The notes: generated by a model from the letters alone, not told the origin. A DNA stretch of 64,000 bases from Streptomyces sp. NBC_01317 (GCF_035961655.1 NZ_CP108393.1:3765501-3829500); one strand, 5' to 3'. Shown: positions 33,848-42,748, numbered from the stretch's first letter. Translations and numbers: made by a program.

Positions 33848-36160
33848 ATGCCAAAAAAGCGCTCGGGCGGGGGTCTGACCGGGACCCAGCAGGCCGCCAA
33901 ATTCCTCGGTGTCAGTGTGCTCGCGGGAGCGGTGCTGGCGGGAATCGCCTTGCCGGCGTTCGGCGCGCTGGGACTCGCCGCGAAGGGAACCGTCGAGGGA
34001 TTCGACGAGATCCCCGCCAATCTCAAGACGCCGCCGCTGAGCCAGCGCACCGAGATCCTGGACGCCAAGGGCGGCCAGATCGCCACGGTCTACTCGCGTG
34101 ACCGGACCGTCGTGCCGCTCAAGGACATCTCCCCGTTCATGCAGAAGGCGATCGTCGCGATCGAGGACTCGCGCTTCTACGAGCACGGGGCGATCGACCT
34201 CAAGGGCGTGCTCCGCGCGGCCAATCGCAACGCGCAGTCGGGCGGGGTGTCTGAGGGCGCCTCGACGCTGACGCAGCAGTACGTGAAGAACGTGTTCGTC
34301 GAGGAGGCCGGCGACGACGCGACGAAGTTCAAGCAGGCCACGCAGCAGACGCTGGGCCGCAAGATCCAGGAGCTGAAGTACGCGATCCAGGTCGAGGAGG
34401 AGCTGGGCAAGAAGAAGATCCTTGAGAACTATCTGAACATCACCTTCTTCGGTCAGCAGGCGTACGGCGTCGAGGCCGCGTCGCAGCGGTACTTCTCCAC
34501 GTCGGCGAAGAACCTGACCCTCGGCCAGGCCGCCCTGCTGGCGGGCATCGTCCAGTCGCCGACGCGCTACGACCCGGTCAACGACCCGGCGGAGGCGCAG
34601 AAACGCCGTAACACCGTTCTCCAGCGGATGGCCGACGTCGGTGCCGTCTCGCAGGCGGAGGCGGACAAGGCCGGCGCCGAGCCGATCAAGCTCAAGGTCA
34701 GCAAGCCCAAGAACGGCTGCATCACCGCCGTCGACGGCGCGGGCTTCTTCTGCGACTACGTCCGCGAGGTCTTCCTCACCGACCCGGTCTTCGGCAAGAC
34801 GCGCGAGGAGCGCGCCAAGGTCTGGAACCAGGGCGGGCTGACGATCCGTACGACGCTGGACCCGCAGGCGCAGAAGTCGGCGCAGGCGTCGATCAAGGAC
34901 CACGTCTACAAGAGCGACCCGGTCGCGACGGCGCTGTCGATCGTCGAGCCGGGGAGCGGCAAGATCCTGGCGATGGGCCAGTCGAGGCCGTACGGCTTCG
35001 GGAAGAACGAGACGCAGATCAACCTGTCCGTGAACCAGAACATGGGCGGCGGCGCCGGTTACCAGCCGGGGTCGACGTTCAAGCCGATCGTCGCGGCGGC
35101 GGCGCTGGAGCAGGGCATTCCGGCGACGCAGCAGTTCCCGTCGCCGTACCAGATGACGTACCCGACCCCGGTCCAGACCTGCGACGGACTGTGGAGCGAC
35201 AAGGACGTCCCGGTCGAGAACGAGAACGAGTCGGAGCACGGCCCGTACGGGATGAAGGAAGCGACCGCCAAGTCGGTCAACACGTACTACGTGGAGCTGA
35301 TCAGCAAGATCGGCGTGTGCCCGGTGACGGACATGGCCACCAAGATGGGCGTCAAGCGGGCCGACGGCAACCGGATCCAGCAGGTGCCGTCGATCACCCT
35401 GGGCACGCAGGAGATGTCGCCGCTGACCATGGCGTCGGCGTACGCGACGTTCGCCAGCCGCGGCATGTACTGCACGCCGATCGCGATCGAGTCGATCACC
35501 GGACCCGGCAAGAAGCAGCTGCCCGTGCCGAAGTCGACGTGCAACCGGGCGATGTCCGAGAAGACCGCCGACACCATCAACACGCTGCTCAAGGGCGTGG
35601 TGGAGGACGGTACCGGTACGGAGGCGGGCCTCGGCCCGCAGCGTCCGAGCGCGGGCAAGACCGGTACGACGGACTTCCGCTACGCGGCCTGGTTCGTCGG
35701 CTACACGCCGAACATGTCGGGCGCGGTGTGGGTCGGTGACCCGCAGCACAAGCGGAAGATGGTGGACATCACCATCGGCGGGGCCTACCAGGCGAAGGTC
35801 TTCGGTGGCCAGGTGCCGGGGCCGATCTGGAAGGACGCCATGACCGGCGCGCTGGCCGGACACGAGGCTCCCGGGTTCAACGAGGTCAACATCCCGGATC
35901 CTCCGAAGCAGGAGGAGAAGCCTTCCGGGGACGCGAAGCCGGGGGACACGGCGGGCCAGACGGACGGCGGGAACGGTGACAACGGGGGGAACGGCGACAA
36001 CGGTGGCAACGGCGGAGATGGCGGGAACGGCGGGGACGGTGGCGACAACCCCTTCCCGGACTTCTCGGTGCGGCCGGGGCTGCTGAGCGGCGGGAACGGG
36101 AACGGCGGCGGGAACGGCGGGGAAGGGAACGGCCAGGACGGCGGGGGGAACGGCCCGTAG
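33848..36160 (+). CDS. Class A penicillin-binding protein (glycosyltransferase/transpeptidase)
   Basis: 770 aa. One membrane helix (about 18-45) is followed by a GT51 domain with EDSRFYEHGAID and GASTLTQQYVKN. The transpeptidase has PGSTFKP (SxxK, about 407), KSVNTYY (SxN) and AGKTGTT (KTG). The C-terminal 90 residues are a Gly/Asn/Asp low-complexity tail. It polymerises and cross-links peptidoglycan on the outer face of the membrane. M. tuberculosis PonA2 (Rv3682) sits in the same position beside whiB4. Confidence 0.95.
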   Translation: MPKKRSGGGLTGTQQAAKFLGVSVLAGAVLAGIALPAFGALGLAAKGTVEGFDEIPANLKTPPLSQRTEILDAKGGQIATVYSRDRTVVPLKDISPFMQKAIVAIEDSRFYEHGAIDLKGVLRAANRNAQSGGVSEGASTLTQQYVKNVFVEEAGDDATKFKQATQQTLGRKIQELKYAIQVEEELGKKKILENYLNITFFGQQAYGVEAASQRYFSTSAKNLTLGQAALLAGIVQSPTRYDPVNDPAEAQKRRNTVLQRMADVGAVSQAEADKAGAEPIKLKVSKPKNGCITAVDGAGFFCDYVREVFLTDPVFGKTREERAKVWNQGGLTIRTTLDPQAQKSAQASIKDHVYKSDPVATALSIVEPGSGKILAMGQSRPYGFGKNETQINLSVNQNMGGGAGYQPGSTFKPIVAAAALEQGIPATQQFPSPYQMTYPTPVQTCDGLWSDKDVPVENENESEHGPYGMKEATAKSVNTYYVELISKIGVCPVTDMATKMGVKRADGNRIQQVPSITLGTQEMSPLTMASAYATFASRGMYCTPIAIESITGPGKKQLPVPKSTCNRAMSEKTADTINTLLKGVVEDGTGTEAGLGPQRPSAGKTGTTDFRYAAWFVGYTPNMSGAVWVGDPQHKRKMVDITIGGAYQAKVFGGQVPGPIWKDAMTGALAGHEAPGFNEVNIPDPPKQEEKPSGDAKPGDTAGQTDGGNGDNGGNGDNGGNGGDGGNGGDGGDNPFPDFSVRPGLLSGGNGNGGGNGGEGNGQDGGGNGP

Positions 36161-36177
36161 GGGCTTCCGCGGTGATG

Positions 36178-36230
36178 CGCCAGGGCGCCCGGTCGGTTGA
36201 CGAGTCAGTCACCGACCGGGCGCCCTGGCG
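36178..36230. terminator. Strong bidirectional terminator
   Basis: A perfect 20-bp stem (CGCCAGGGCGCCCGGTCGGT and its complement) with a 13-base loop separates the PBP gene from the convergent GatB/YqeY gene. Confidence 0.9.
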
Positions 36231-36264
36231 TATCAGAGGGTCTCCCCGACGTTTGTACGATTCG

Positions 36265-36732
36265 CTACTCGGCGGCGAGGTGCTGCTTGACCAAGGCGGC
36301 GACGCGGCCGCCCTCGGCGCGGCCGGCGACCTTCGGGTTCACGATCTTCATGACGGCCCCCATCGCGCGCGGCCCCTCGGCGCCCGCGGCACGCGCCTCC
36401 CCGACGGCCTGGGCGACGATCCCGGCGAGCTCGTCGTCGGACAGCTGCTGGGGCAGGTACGCGTCGAGAAGCACGCCCTCCGCCTTCTCCCGCTCGGCCT
36501 GCTCCGTACGCCCGCCCTGCGTGAACGCCTCGGCGGCCTCACGGCGCTTCTTCGCCTCCCTGGCGATCACCTTCTGCACCTCGTCGTCGGAGAGCTCACG
36601 GGCGGTCGTACCCGAGACCTCCTCCTTGGTGATCGCGGTGAGGGTCAGCCGGAGCGTGGCGGAGCGCAGCTCGTCACGGGCCCGGATGGAGGCGGTGAGG
36701 TCTTCCTTGAGCTTGGACTTGAGGCTGGTCAT
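36265..36732 (-). CDS. GatB/YqeY domain protein
   Basis: 155 aa, all helical: TSLKSKLKEDLTASIRARD at the start, EAKKRREAAEAFTQGGR in the middle and a C-terminal GRAEGGRVAALVKQHLA. This is the stand-alone YqeY family related to the tail domain of GatB. A role in tRNA-dependent amidotransfer is suggested by the family but not shown. Its neighbour is the divergent metallophosphoesterase. Confidence 0.9.
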   Translation of the reverse strand: MTSLKSKLKEDLTASIRARDELRSATLRLTLTAITKEEVSGTTARELSDDEVQKVIAREAKKRREAAEAFTQGGRTEQAEREKAEGVLLDAYLPQQLSDDELAGIVAQAVGEARAAGAEGPRAMGAVMKIVNPKVAGRAEGGRVAALVKQHLAAE

Positions 36733-36833
36733 GGCTACAAGTGTGACAGGTACGCCACGAAACCCGCCCCAGGATTAAGGGCCTCCTCCCCCGGTCGTAC
36801 AAAGACCAATACAACGTCTGAGACGATGGGAAC

Positions 36834-37760
36834 ATGCGCGCACGTTACGGAGTACCCCTGGGAATCGCGGCAGTCGGCGCGGCCGGAATCGCCTACGCGG
36901 CCGGTATCGAAACCCGCTCGTTCCGGTTGCGGAGGGTCACCGTCCCCGTACTGCCGCGGGGCATGCGTGATCTTCGTTTCCTCCAGGTGTCCGACATCCA
37001 CATGGTGAGCGGACAGCGCAAGAAACGGCACTGGCTCCAGGCGCTCGCGGGCCTGCGCCCGGACTTCGTCGTGAACACCGGCGACAACCTGTCGGACCCG
37101 GAGGGCGTACCGGAGCTGCTGGACGCGCTGGGCCCGCTGATGGAGTTCCCCGGCGTCTACGTCTTCGGTTCGAACGACTACTACGGCCCGAAGCTCCGCA
37201 ACCCGGCCCGCTACCTCTTCGAGAAGGCCCAGGGCCGCCACGGCCTCAACGGCAACGCCCCGGCAGCCTCGGCGGTGCGCAACCCGTGGGAGCCGATGCG
37301 GGACGCCTTCGACGCGGCGGGCTGGGAGGGCCTCACCAACACCCGGGGCCGGCTCAAGATCGACGGGTACGAGATCGCGTTCACGGGCCTGGACGACCCC
37401 CACATCAAGCGGGACAGGTACGAACAGGTCGCCGGCGGCCCGGCCCCGGACGCGGACCTCTCGATCGGCGTGGTGCACGCCCCGTACCTGCGCAGCCTGG
37501 ACGCCTTCACGGCCGACGGCTACCCCCTGATCCTGGCGGGCCACACCCACGGCGGCCAGCTGTGCATCCCCTTCTACGGCGCCCTGGTCACCAACTGCGA
37601 CCTGGACACGGACCGCGTGAAGGGCCTCTCGACCCACCGCTCGGGCGGCCACACCTCGTACCTCCACGTATCAGCGGGCTGCGGCACGAACCGCTACACC
37701 CCGGTCCGCTTCGCCTGCCCCCCGGAAGCCACCCTGGTCACCCTGACCCCCCACCCCTGA
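36834..37760 (+). CDS. Metallophosphoesterase
   Basis: 308 aa. An N-terminal hydrophobic helix (about 6-25) precedes a calcineurin-like domain with metal motifs DIH, GDN, GSND, and GHTHGGQ. It is like YkuE-type membrane-associated phosphoesterases. M. tuberculosis Rv3683 occupies the same place after ponA2. It is the last gene of the conserved core block before the tRNA-bounded island. Confidence 0.92.
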   Translation: MRARYGVPLGIAAVGAAGIAYAAGIETRSFRLRRVTVPVLPRGMRDLRFLQVSDIHMVSGQRKKRHWLQALAGLRPDFVVNTGDNLSDPEGVPELLDALGPLMEFPGVYVFGSNDYYGPKLRNPARYLFEKAQGRHGLNGNAPAASAVRNPWEPMRDAFDAAGWEGLTNTRGRLKIDGYEIAFTGLDDPHIKRDRYEQVAGGPAPDADLSIGVVHAPYLRSLDAFTADGYPLILAGHTHGGQLCIPFYGALVTNCDLDTDRVKGLSTHRSGGHTSYLHVSAGCGTNRYTPVRFACPPEATLVTLTPHP

Positions 37761-37845
37761 CGGCTCCCCCACTCCCCAAAACCGGATTTCGTCCTAGGCC
37801 AGCGGTGGGCTAAAGTAATCGATGTCGCCACCACACGGACGACAT

Positions 37846-37919
37846 CGGGGTGTAGCGCAGCTTGGCAGCGCGCTTCGTTCGGGACGAAGAGGTCGTGGGT
37901 TCAAATCCCGCCACCCCGA
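37846..37919 (+). tRNA. tRNA-Pro (anticodon CGG)
   Basis: 74 nt without encoded CCA. The acceptor stem CGGGGTG/CACCCCG, the anticodon arm CTTCG-TTCGGGA-CGAAG (anticodon CGG), and a GGTTCAAAT T-loop all fold well. Its 3' end marks the left edge of the accessory island; tRNA-Pro genes are known insertion sites for Streptomyces integrative elements such as pSAM2. Confidence 0.96.
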
Positions 37920-37934
37920 CAGTGAAGTACCAGG

Positions 37935-37971
37935 TCAGGGGTCTGACCCGCTTAGCGGGTCAGACCCCTGA
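37935..37971 (+). terminator. Terminator of tRNA-Pro
   Basis: TCAGGGGTCTGACCCGCT is followed, after one base, by its exact complement, giving an essentially uninterrupted 18-bp hairpin 15 bp after the tRNA. Confidence 0.9.
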
Positions 37972-38145
37972 GTGGTTTCCAGGGCCAGTTGGGAGAAATC
38001 TGGGAGAAGATCTTGGAATCTCTCCCGGAGGCCACCCACTGAGGTGGGCGCAGACGCTCCCGCAAGAGGTCATGCGCAGGACCATAAGAGACGGTGGTGG
38101 ACTCGGCCGAGCGTGACGACTGGTCCACTTCGCGCCAGAAGCTCG

Positions 38146-38176
38146 AAGAGCGCCGTCCTTCAGGAGCGGCGCTCTT
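38146..38176 (-). terminator. Terminator after the DGQHR gene
   Basis: AAGAGCGCCGTCCT pairs with AGGAGCGGCGCTCTT with one bulge, 17 bp beyond the stop of the leftward DGQHR gene. Confidence 0.75.
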
Positions 38177-38193
38177 CCGTCCCGGTTCTTCGC

Positions 38194-39459
38194 CTACAGG
38201 GCGGCGGGGGCCTTCTTGTACCAGCCGGTGATAGCGCCTACCAGGTGGACGATGTTCTGCGTCCGCATGATCGGTGCCGAAGCGTTCGGCTCGAAGTCGG
38301 CGTTGGCCCCGGTAGTACGCCAAATGCTGGTCTCGGAGACCGGCGCAGCCATGTGCGGGTCGAGGCGCTTGAAGAACTCGGTGATGTCGTCGAGCTCGAC
38401 CGGATTCTCGCCTGCTCGCAGTTCTCGGAACACGCCACCGAGAACGCGGAGCATACCCACCGAGCCGAGCAGCGAGGCCCGGCGTACTTCCTGGGCCATG
38501 GTGAGATCCCCAGGATGACGCTCCGCCTCGGGGTCGTCCTCGGTGAGGGCGGCGAGGTCGGTGAAGGCGTTGGAGATAACGTCCAGGAAGTCCTTGACCT
38601 GCTCGATCACCTCGCCGTCAGTGAGAGTCTGCTCGGCCTTTTTACTGATCCGGCCGCCAGCACCGGCGATGACGGCACGGGTGATGTCGGCGACGTGCTT
38701 GGCACCCATGAAGTTAGGGTTCTTCAGAGTCATGCGATCCTGCTCGGCGTCGACTCGGCCCTTCAGCAGCGGGTGGTCGATGACGTCGGACAGGGTACGG
38801 TTGGCGACCTTGTAGCTGTCGAACCGGGCACGGACGGCACTGCTGATGCCCTTGGCGTTGTCGGCAACGTCCACGAACATCTGCTGAGACTTGATCGGGT
38901 CCGGCTCGACATAGATGTCCAGGCCGACGTACTCGGCCTTGAGTCGATTCATCTGGCCGATGAGCTTCTCGCGCTCGGCCTCGAGTTTCGCGGCCTTCTC
39001 CGGGCTGACCTTGCGAGCCAGCTCGCGGTCCACCGCGGAGATGGCGTCCGTGATGCGCTGCTTCTCGATGGCAACGCCCAGCACACGGTGTTGGCCGTCG
39101 ATGGTCCGCAGGCTGGAGATGCCTCCGATCGCCCACGGAACGACGAGGTAGCCGACGGCGCCCTGGTCATCCACCTTCTCGAAGGTGCATCCGCCGCCAT
39201 CCCGGGCCAGCAGAGCAGGGGCCACCCAGTCCTGCTTCGTGTCGAGGTACTCACCGAAGTGCTTGGCGTGAAGCCGGTCGACCTTGCGGTTGTCCTTATC
39301 GACGTTGTTCGGATCGGGGACAGGGAGGATGGTCGGAAGGTCGAGGAGGGGAACGCGCACGCTGTAGACCGTACGGCCGCCCTGAGGGGTCCTGATGGCG
39401 AGGTACGTGCTGGAGTCCTGCGGCTTGGACAGGCGCAGCGGGTCGACGGAAATGCTCAC
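38194..39459 (-). CDS. Orphan DGQHR-domain protein (DndB-like)
   Basis: 421 aa from GTG 39459, preceded by GAGGGG. The motif DGQHR at residues 121-125 with flanking RTIDGQHRVLG defines the DGQHR/DndB family. A coiled-coil-like charged helix follows (VSPEKAAKLEAEREKLIGQM). DndB regulates phosphorothioate DNA modification in dnd clusters. No dndA/C/D/E or restriction partner lies nearby, so it is either an orphan or part of another defence module. It sits alone after the tRNA in the accessory island, with an AT-rich upstream region (39535-39660). Confidence 0.8.
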   Translation of the reverse strand: MSISVDPLRLSKPQDSSTYLAIRTPQGGRTVYSVRVPLLDLPTILPVPDPNNVDKDNRKVDRLHAKHFGEYLDTKQDWVAPALLARDGGGCTFEKVDDQGAVGYLVVPWAIGGISSLRTIDGQHRVLGVAIEKQRITDAISAVDRELARKVSPEKAAKLEAEREKLIGQMNRLKAEYVGLDIYVEPDPIKSQQMFVDVADNAKGISSAVRARFDSYKVANRTLSDVIDHPLLKGRVDAEQDRMTLKNPNFMGAKHVADITRAVIAGAGGRISKKAEQTLTDGEVIEQVKDFLDVISNAFTDLAALTEDDPEAERHPGDLTMAQEVRRASLLGSVGMLRVLGGVFRELRAGENPVELDDITEFFKRLDPHMAAPVSETSIWRTTGANADFEPNASAPIMRTQNIVHLVGAITGWYKKAPAAL

Positions 39460-39738
39460 GAGAAGCCCCTCAATGGGATCAGCCACGCACTTGACTGGCG
39501 AAGCAACAACCGAACAGTAGCGTCCAGTTGACAATCAGGGTGAATAATTTCTTATTACCCAGACTAAGTTGGTGACTACTGAACTCAAGTTGTAGACAAG
39601 AGACTGAATTTGATGACTTTTGATCGATCACACTCGTCGGCCTCGCCAGCCACCAGGTTCTAGAGAAGAGCGGGCATGCAGATGGGATAAGCGCTCCATC
39701 GTGGCCCGGTAGCTGGAACGCCGAAGTGGGTCAGCTAC
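39460..39738. promoter_or_regulatory. AT-rich promoter region of the DGQHR gene
   Basis: The stretch 39530-39660 has markedly low GC for this genome and includes an imperfect hairpin (GGGTGAATAA/TTATTACCC). It is likely foreign DNA with the promoter of the leftward DGQHR gene. No ORF is supported. Confidence 0.5.
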
Positions 39739-39885
39739 TCACATGGGTAGCTGGTTAGGGCACATGGCCAACTGGGCATCCAGGGACGCCTCCCACTCAG
39801 CGGTGAGATTCGCCAACAGTTCGTCCCGCATCTCCCGGGTGATGTGGGAGTAGCCCAGGCTCAAGTGCCGTGTGCCGAATGCGGC
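39739..39885 (-). pseudogene. C-terminal remnant of a tyrosine-recombinase integrase
   Basis: The last 48 or so codons read HLSLGYSHITREMRDELL then LTAEWEASLDAQLAM and a stop. This is the C-terminal end of Streptomyces integrases, where the Tyr of YSH(V/I)T is the catalytic nucleophile. Upstream of it in the frame there is no integrase sequence; that region instead encodes an NTPase fragment on the other strand. The rest of the integrase has been lost. Confidence 0.65.
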
Positions 39886-39967
39886 CTGCGGACCTGCCTG
39901 AATGCGGGCGTGCCACGCTGTGGTCAACGGAGCTTGGCTTGGCTCCAGTTGATCGTCAGGGGGAGCT

Positions 39968-40359
39968 GTGGCAGGGCGGGACCTTCGAACGTTGTTCAGC
40001 TCGAACGACCGGAGCATCGCCGCCAGTGAGGCGTTCACGAACCGGCAGGCACAGTGGCGGGCCGTAACGGCCAGCCTCGCCGAGCACCTACGGCACGTGA
40101 CCCGTGCGGACTTCGACGTGGAGGACTTGGAAGCTCCCCGCCGCAACATCCTCGTGTTCCACGGTGTGGGCGGGATCGGCAAGTCCACGCTCTCCCGAAA
40201 GATCGAGGCATCGCTGGCCCGCAACGAGCACCGCCCGGCGCCAGCCGTCGTGCGGTCGCCGGCGACACCACCCACTGGGGACCCGTCTGGGAGGTCATGC
40301 GGACACTGAGTGGGCTGCACGGAGCAGAGAACGTGCGGCTTGTCGTCTGGTTCGGATGA
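39968..40359 (+). pseudogene. Chimeric remnant: NTPase N-terminus joined to another gene's C-terminus
   Basis: From GTG 39968 the frame reads RDLRTLFSSNDRSIAASEAF and on to a Walker A, VFHGVGGIGKSTLSRKIEA, typical of the N-terminus of large STAND-like NTPases. Similarity stops after about ARNEHRP (near 40240), and the frame ends at 40309. In another frame, GDTTHWGPVWEVMRTLSGL to a stop at 40359 looks like the end of an unrelated small protein. A deletion joining two genes explains both. Confidence 0.6.
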
Positions 40360-40390
40360 CCCTGGTGGGAATGGGGTGGGGAGGAGATCG

Positions 40391-40687
40391 GTGGGTCAGG
40401 ACGAGTCGGTGAGCAGATGGTTCCGCAGCTGGTGGGAGGAAGAGGACACGTGGTTCTACTTCGAGGTCGGCGGCGACGGGTGGGTGAGTCGGCAAGTTGA
40501 ACTCGAAGGGCCTGCGCAGCGGCCTGTCGCGGCCGCGTCGGCCGGGGACGATGATGCCCGGTACGGCTTCACCGCCGAATTGCCCGTCACCGAATGGGAA
40601 GGGCACGTCGAAGTGCCCATGAATCTCCAGGAATTCGAAGAGGTGTGGAACGCGGCCCGGCAACATCTCACGGACCTCGAAGTCTGA
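40391..40687 (+). CDS. Hypothetical small acidic protein
   Basis: 98 aa from GTG 40391, with AGGAG 5 bases upstream. It is Trp- and Glu-rich (SRWFRSWWEEEDTWFYFEV, GFTAELPVTEWEGH). I recall similar short Streptomyces proteins but no function. Its length, acidity and island context would suit an immunity-type protein; that is only a guess. Confidence 0.6.
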   Translation: MGQDESVSRWFRSWWEEEDTWFYFEVGGDGWVSRQVELEGPAQRPVAAASAGDDDARYGFTAELPVTEWEGHVEVPMNLQEFEEVWNAARQHLTDLEV

Positions 40688-40710
40688 GGAACAGCAGGTC
40701 AGGACCAGTC

Positions 40711-41224
40711 CTACAGCGTGCCGAAGATTGCTCCGCGCCAGGTCCAGCCCAACGTGAGAACGGCGTCTCGCAGGAGGTTTCGCAGTTTCCCCGGCGTCGA
40801 AGCGGAAGATCTCTGTCGCTTCCAGGCGGCCGTTTTCCTCGCGCCCGATCGTCCAGTGGCGGGAGACGGTCCTGTCCGGTCCGCGTGTGTACTTCGAAGA
40901 CATCGCAAGCCTCGGCGGATTCCCGACCCGGGTCACTTCCCACTGCTCCTCGACGACACGGACCTCATGGCTCTCCCGGCCCACGCGCATCCGGATCCGA
41001 ACCGCGCGGGTCAGTGGGGACTCCACAAAAAGGGTCTCCCAGGCGGGCTCCGCCATCCGCCACTCCGCCACCAAGTCGGCTCCCTACGCGGCGCCGTCGC
41101 GGACGACGTACGGCACATCCGGCTGATTGAGGCCCAGCAGGGCCGTCCGTACCTCGCCGGCCGAACCTGGCGCGACACCGTCGGTGGGACGCCTGGTTCC
41201 GGTCAGCATGTCGAGGCGACCCAT
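40711..41224 (-). pseudogene. Hypothetical-protein gene broken by a nonsense codon and a frameshift
   Basis: Read leftward from ATG 41224: LTGTRRPTDGVAPGSAGEV to VPYVVRDGAA, then TAG (41084-41086), then in the same frame GADLVAEWRMAEPAWETLF on to RLEATEIFRFDAG. At a run of four C (40789-40792) the reading must slip by one base to continue as KLRNLLRDAVLTLGWTWRGAIF and a stop at 40711. The family is a Streptomyces hypothetical that I recall with an unbroken VVRDG(x)PEGADLVAEW. Two independent lesions argue for true decay. Confidence 0.75.
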
Positions 41225-41425
41225 GTGGTCAACCTAGGAGGGGTGGGACGGTGGGGCAAGATCCGTCGCCTATGCGAGAGGGCCCGGGGGGGGTGGGGGT
41301 GGCGGGAGACTCCGAGCTGCGTGGTGTCCTAACGAACTGCACGAAGGGGTTCAGCAAGTCGTCCAGGATGGTGGGATGTTGCTGGGAGTCTTCCACGTGG
41401 TGTCGCTGTAGTTGGGGGTGGCGAG

Positions 41426-42112
41426 ATGACATTTGCGGTGGGCGGTGTGTCCGGACTCATTGCCGGGGAGGTGCCGTTGGAGAAGGTCTTGGACCGGCTT
41501 CGGCTCGATCGGCCCGTGTTTCATTCCGAAGCGGATCTTCAGCACAGTTTCGCTCGGGCTCTGTGGGAGCTCGCTCCCTCGGTGCGGTCCAGGTTGGAGG
41601 TACGGCAGCCGGCTGCGGCCGGAGGTCGTCGTGAGTACCTTGACCTGTTGTGCTGGGGGCCTTCGGGCCGTACGGCCATTGAGTTCAAGTACTACACCGC
41701 ATATTGGGCCGGTACGGCCGGTTCGCCGCCGGAGGAGTACGCCCTGAGGTCACACGGGGCTCGCGACCTGGGGCGTCGTGGGTTCGTCTTTGACATCGCC
41801 CGGCTCGAGCGCTTCGGTAGCCGGTCCGCCCAGAACGGTCTGGCGCTCCTCATCACCAACGAACCAGGGCTGTGGTCACCGCCCAAGGCAGGCAGCAAGG
41901 TGACGCGCGACCAGGACTTCCGCATCCATGAAGGGCGCACGCTGTCGGGGGAGCTTCTTTGGGGTGGGGGTGACTACGAGCGGAACGCACGGGTTTTCGG
42001 TGGGAGTTATTTCCTCAGGTGGCAGCCCTACTCTCTACAGGGTGGGACCCATGGGGAGTTCCGGTACCTTGCCGTCTTCACCGGAGCGGAGGGTCAGGGC
42101 CCCACCAGGTGA
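41426..42112 (+). CDS. PD-(D/E)XK-nuclease-like protein
   Basis: 228 aa. VFHSEADLQHSFARALW followed by RREYLDLLCWGPSGRTAIEFKYY gives Glu35, Asp73 and E86-F-K88, the E...D...ExK pattern of restriction-endonuclease-like folds. The C-terminal half (ITNEPGLWSPP to FGGSYFLRWQPY) is unrecognised. It may cleave or bind DNA in a defence or toxin role; no methylase is adjacent. Codon use is less GC-biased than neighbouring core genes. It lies 44 bp upstream of an SMI1/KNR4 gene. Confidence 0.65.
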   Translation: MTFAVGGVSGLIAGEVPLEKVLDRLRLDRPVFHSEADLQHSFARALWELAPSVRSRLEVRQPAAAGGRREYLDLLCWGPSGRTAIEFKYYTAYWAGTAGSPPEEYALRSHGARDLGRRGFVFDIARLERFGSRSAQNGLALLITNEPGLWSPPKAGSKVTRDQDFRIHEGRTLSGELLWGGGDYERNARVFGGSYFLRWQPYSLQGGTHGEFRYLAVFTGAEGQGPTR

Positions 42113-42156
42113 TCGTTCAGGTCGCGTTGCCAGACCTGGATGTCACGATCTGCTGC

Positions 42157-42723
42157 ATGACCGACCACGATGAACTGGTGTCCCAGGTCCGGGCGCTAGC
42201 TGTTCAGCAGTCCTCACCGCTCCCTCCGTGCGTGGATTCCGTTGCGGTCGCGGAGGCCGAGCGGCTGCTCGGCTTTGGTTTGCCCGCGCTGCTCGTGCGC
42301 ATGTACGCGGAAGTCGCCAATGGTGGGTTCGGGCCCGACTACAAGCTGTTTCCGCTTGTTGGGGAGGGGCGGACCGTTGTTTCGGAGTACGGGGCCCACT
42401 GGCCCGTACAGCAGGAGGAGGCACAGGAGTCGGCGCCTCACTGGCCTCGTGGCGTGCTGCCGATCCTGGACTGGGGGTGTGGCATGTATGCCGCCGTCGA
42501 CTGTCTCCGGCCACAAGCGCCCGTCCTTCTCTTCGAGCCGAACGCCTACATGGGTGACTGGGCCGACACGTGGTTCCAAGACGCGCCGTCGCTCTTCGAG
42601 TGGTTCCGCGCCTGGGTGAACGGCACCGGTTGGTGGGAGGAGGAAGTGATGGGATCCGGGGACGCCGTGGATCCTTTCCCCTGGCCTGAGGCAGTCGAGC
42701 GGATCGGTGCTCAGGACGGGTAG
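42157..42723 (+). CDS. SMI1/KNR4 (SUKH) family protein
   Basis: 188 aa. AEAERLLGFGLPALLVRMYAEV and NGGFGPDYKLFPL are the SUKH signature, and VLPILDWGCGMYAAVD and FEWFRAWV the later blocks. SUKH proteins are commonly immunity proteins of polymorphic toxins, often nucleases. Its position directly after the PD-(D/E)XK-like gene suggests a possible toxin-immunity relationship, although the order and the lack of a secretion domain are not classical. Confidence 0.8.
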   Translation: MTDHDELVSQVRALAVQQSSPLPPCVDSVAVAEAERLLGFGLPALLVRMYAEVANGGFGPDYKLFPLVGEGRTVVSEYGAHWPVQQEEAQESAPHWPRGVLPILDWGCGMYAAVDCLRPQAPVLLFEPNAYMGDWADTWFQDAPSLFEWFRAWVNGTGWWEEEVMGSGDAVDPFPWPEAVERIGAQDG

Positions 42724-42748
42724 GTGTCAATGGGTGCGTTCAGCGGTC

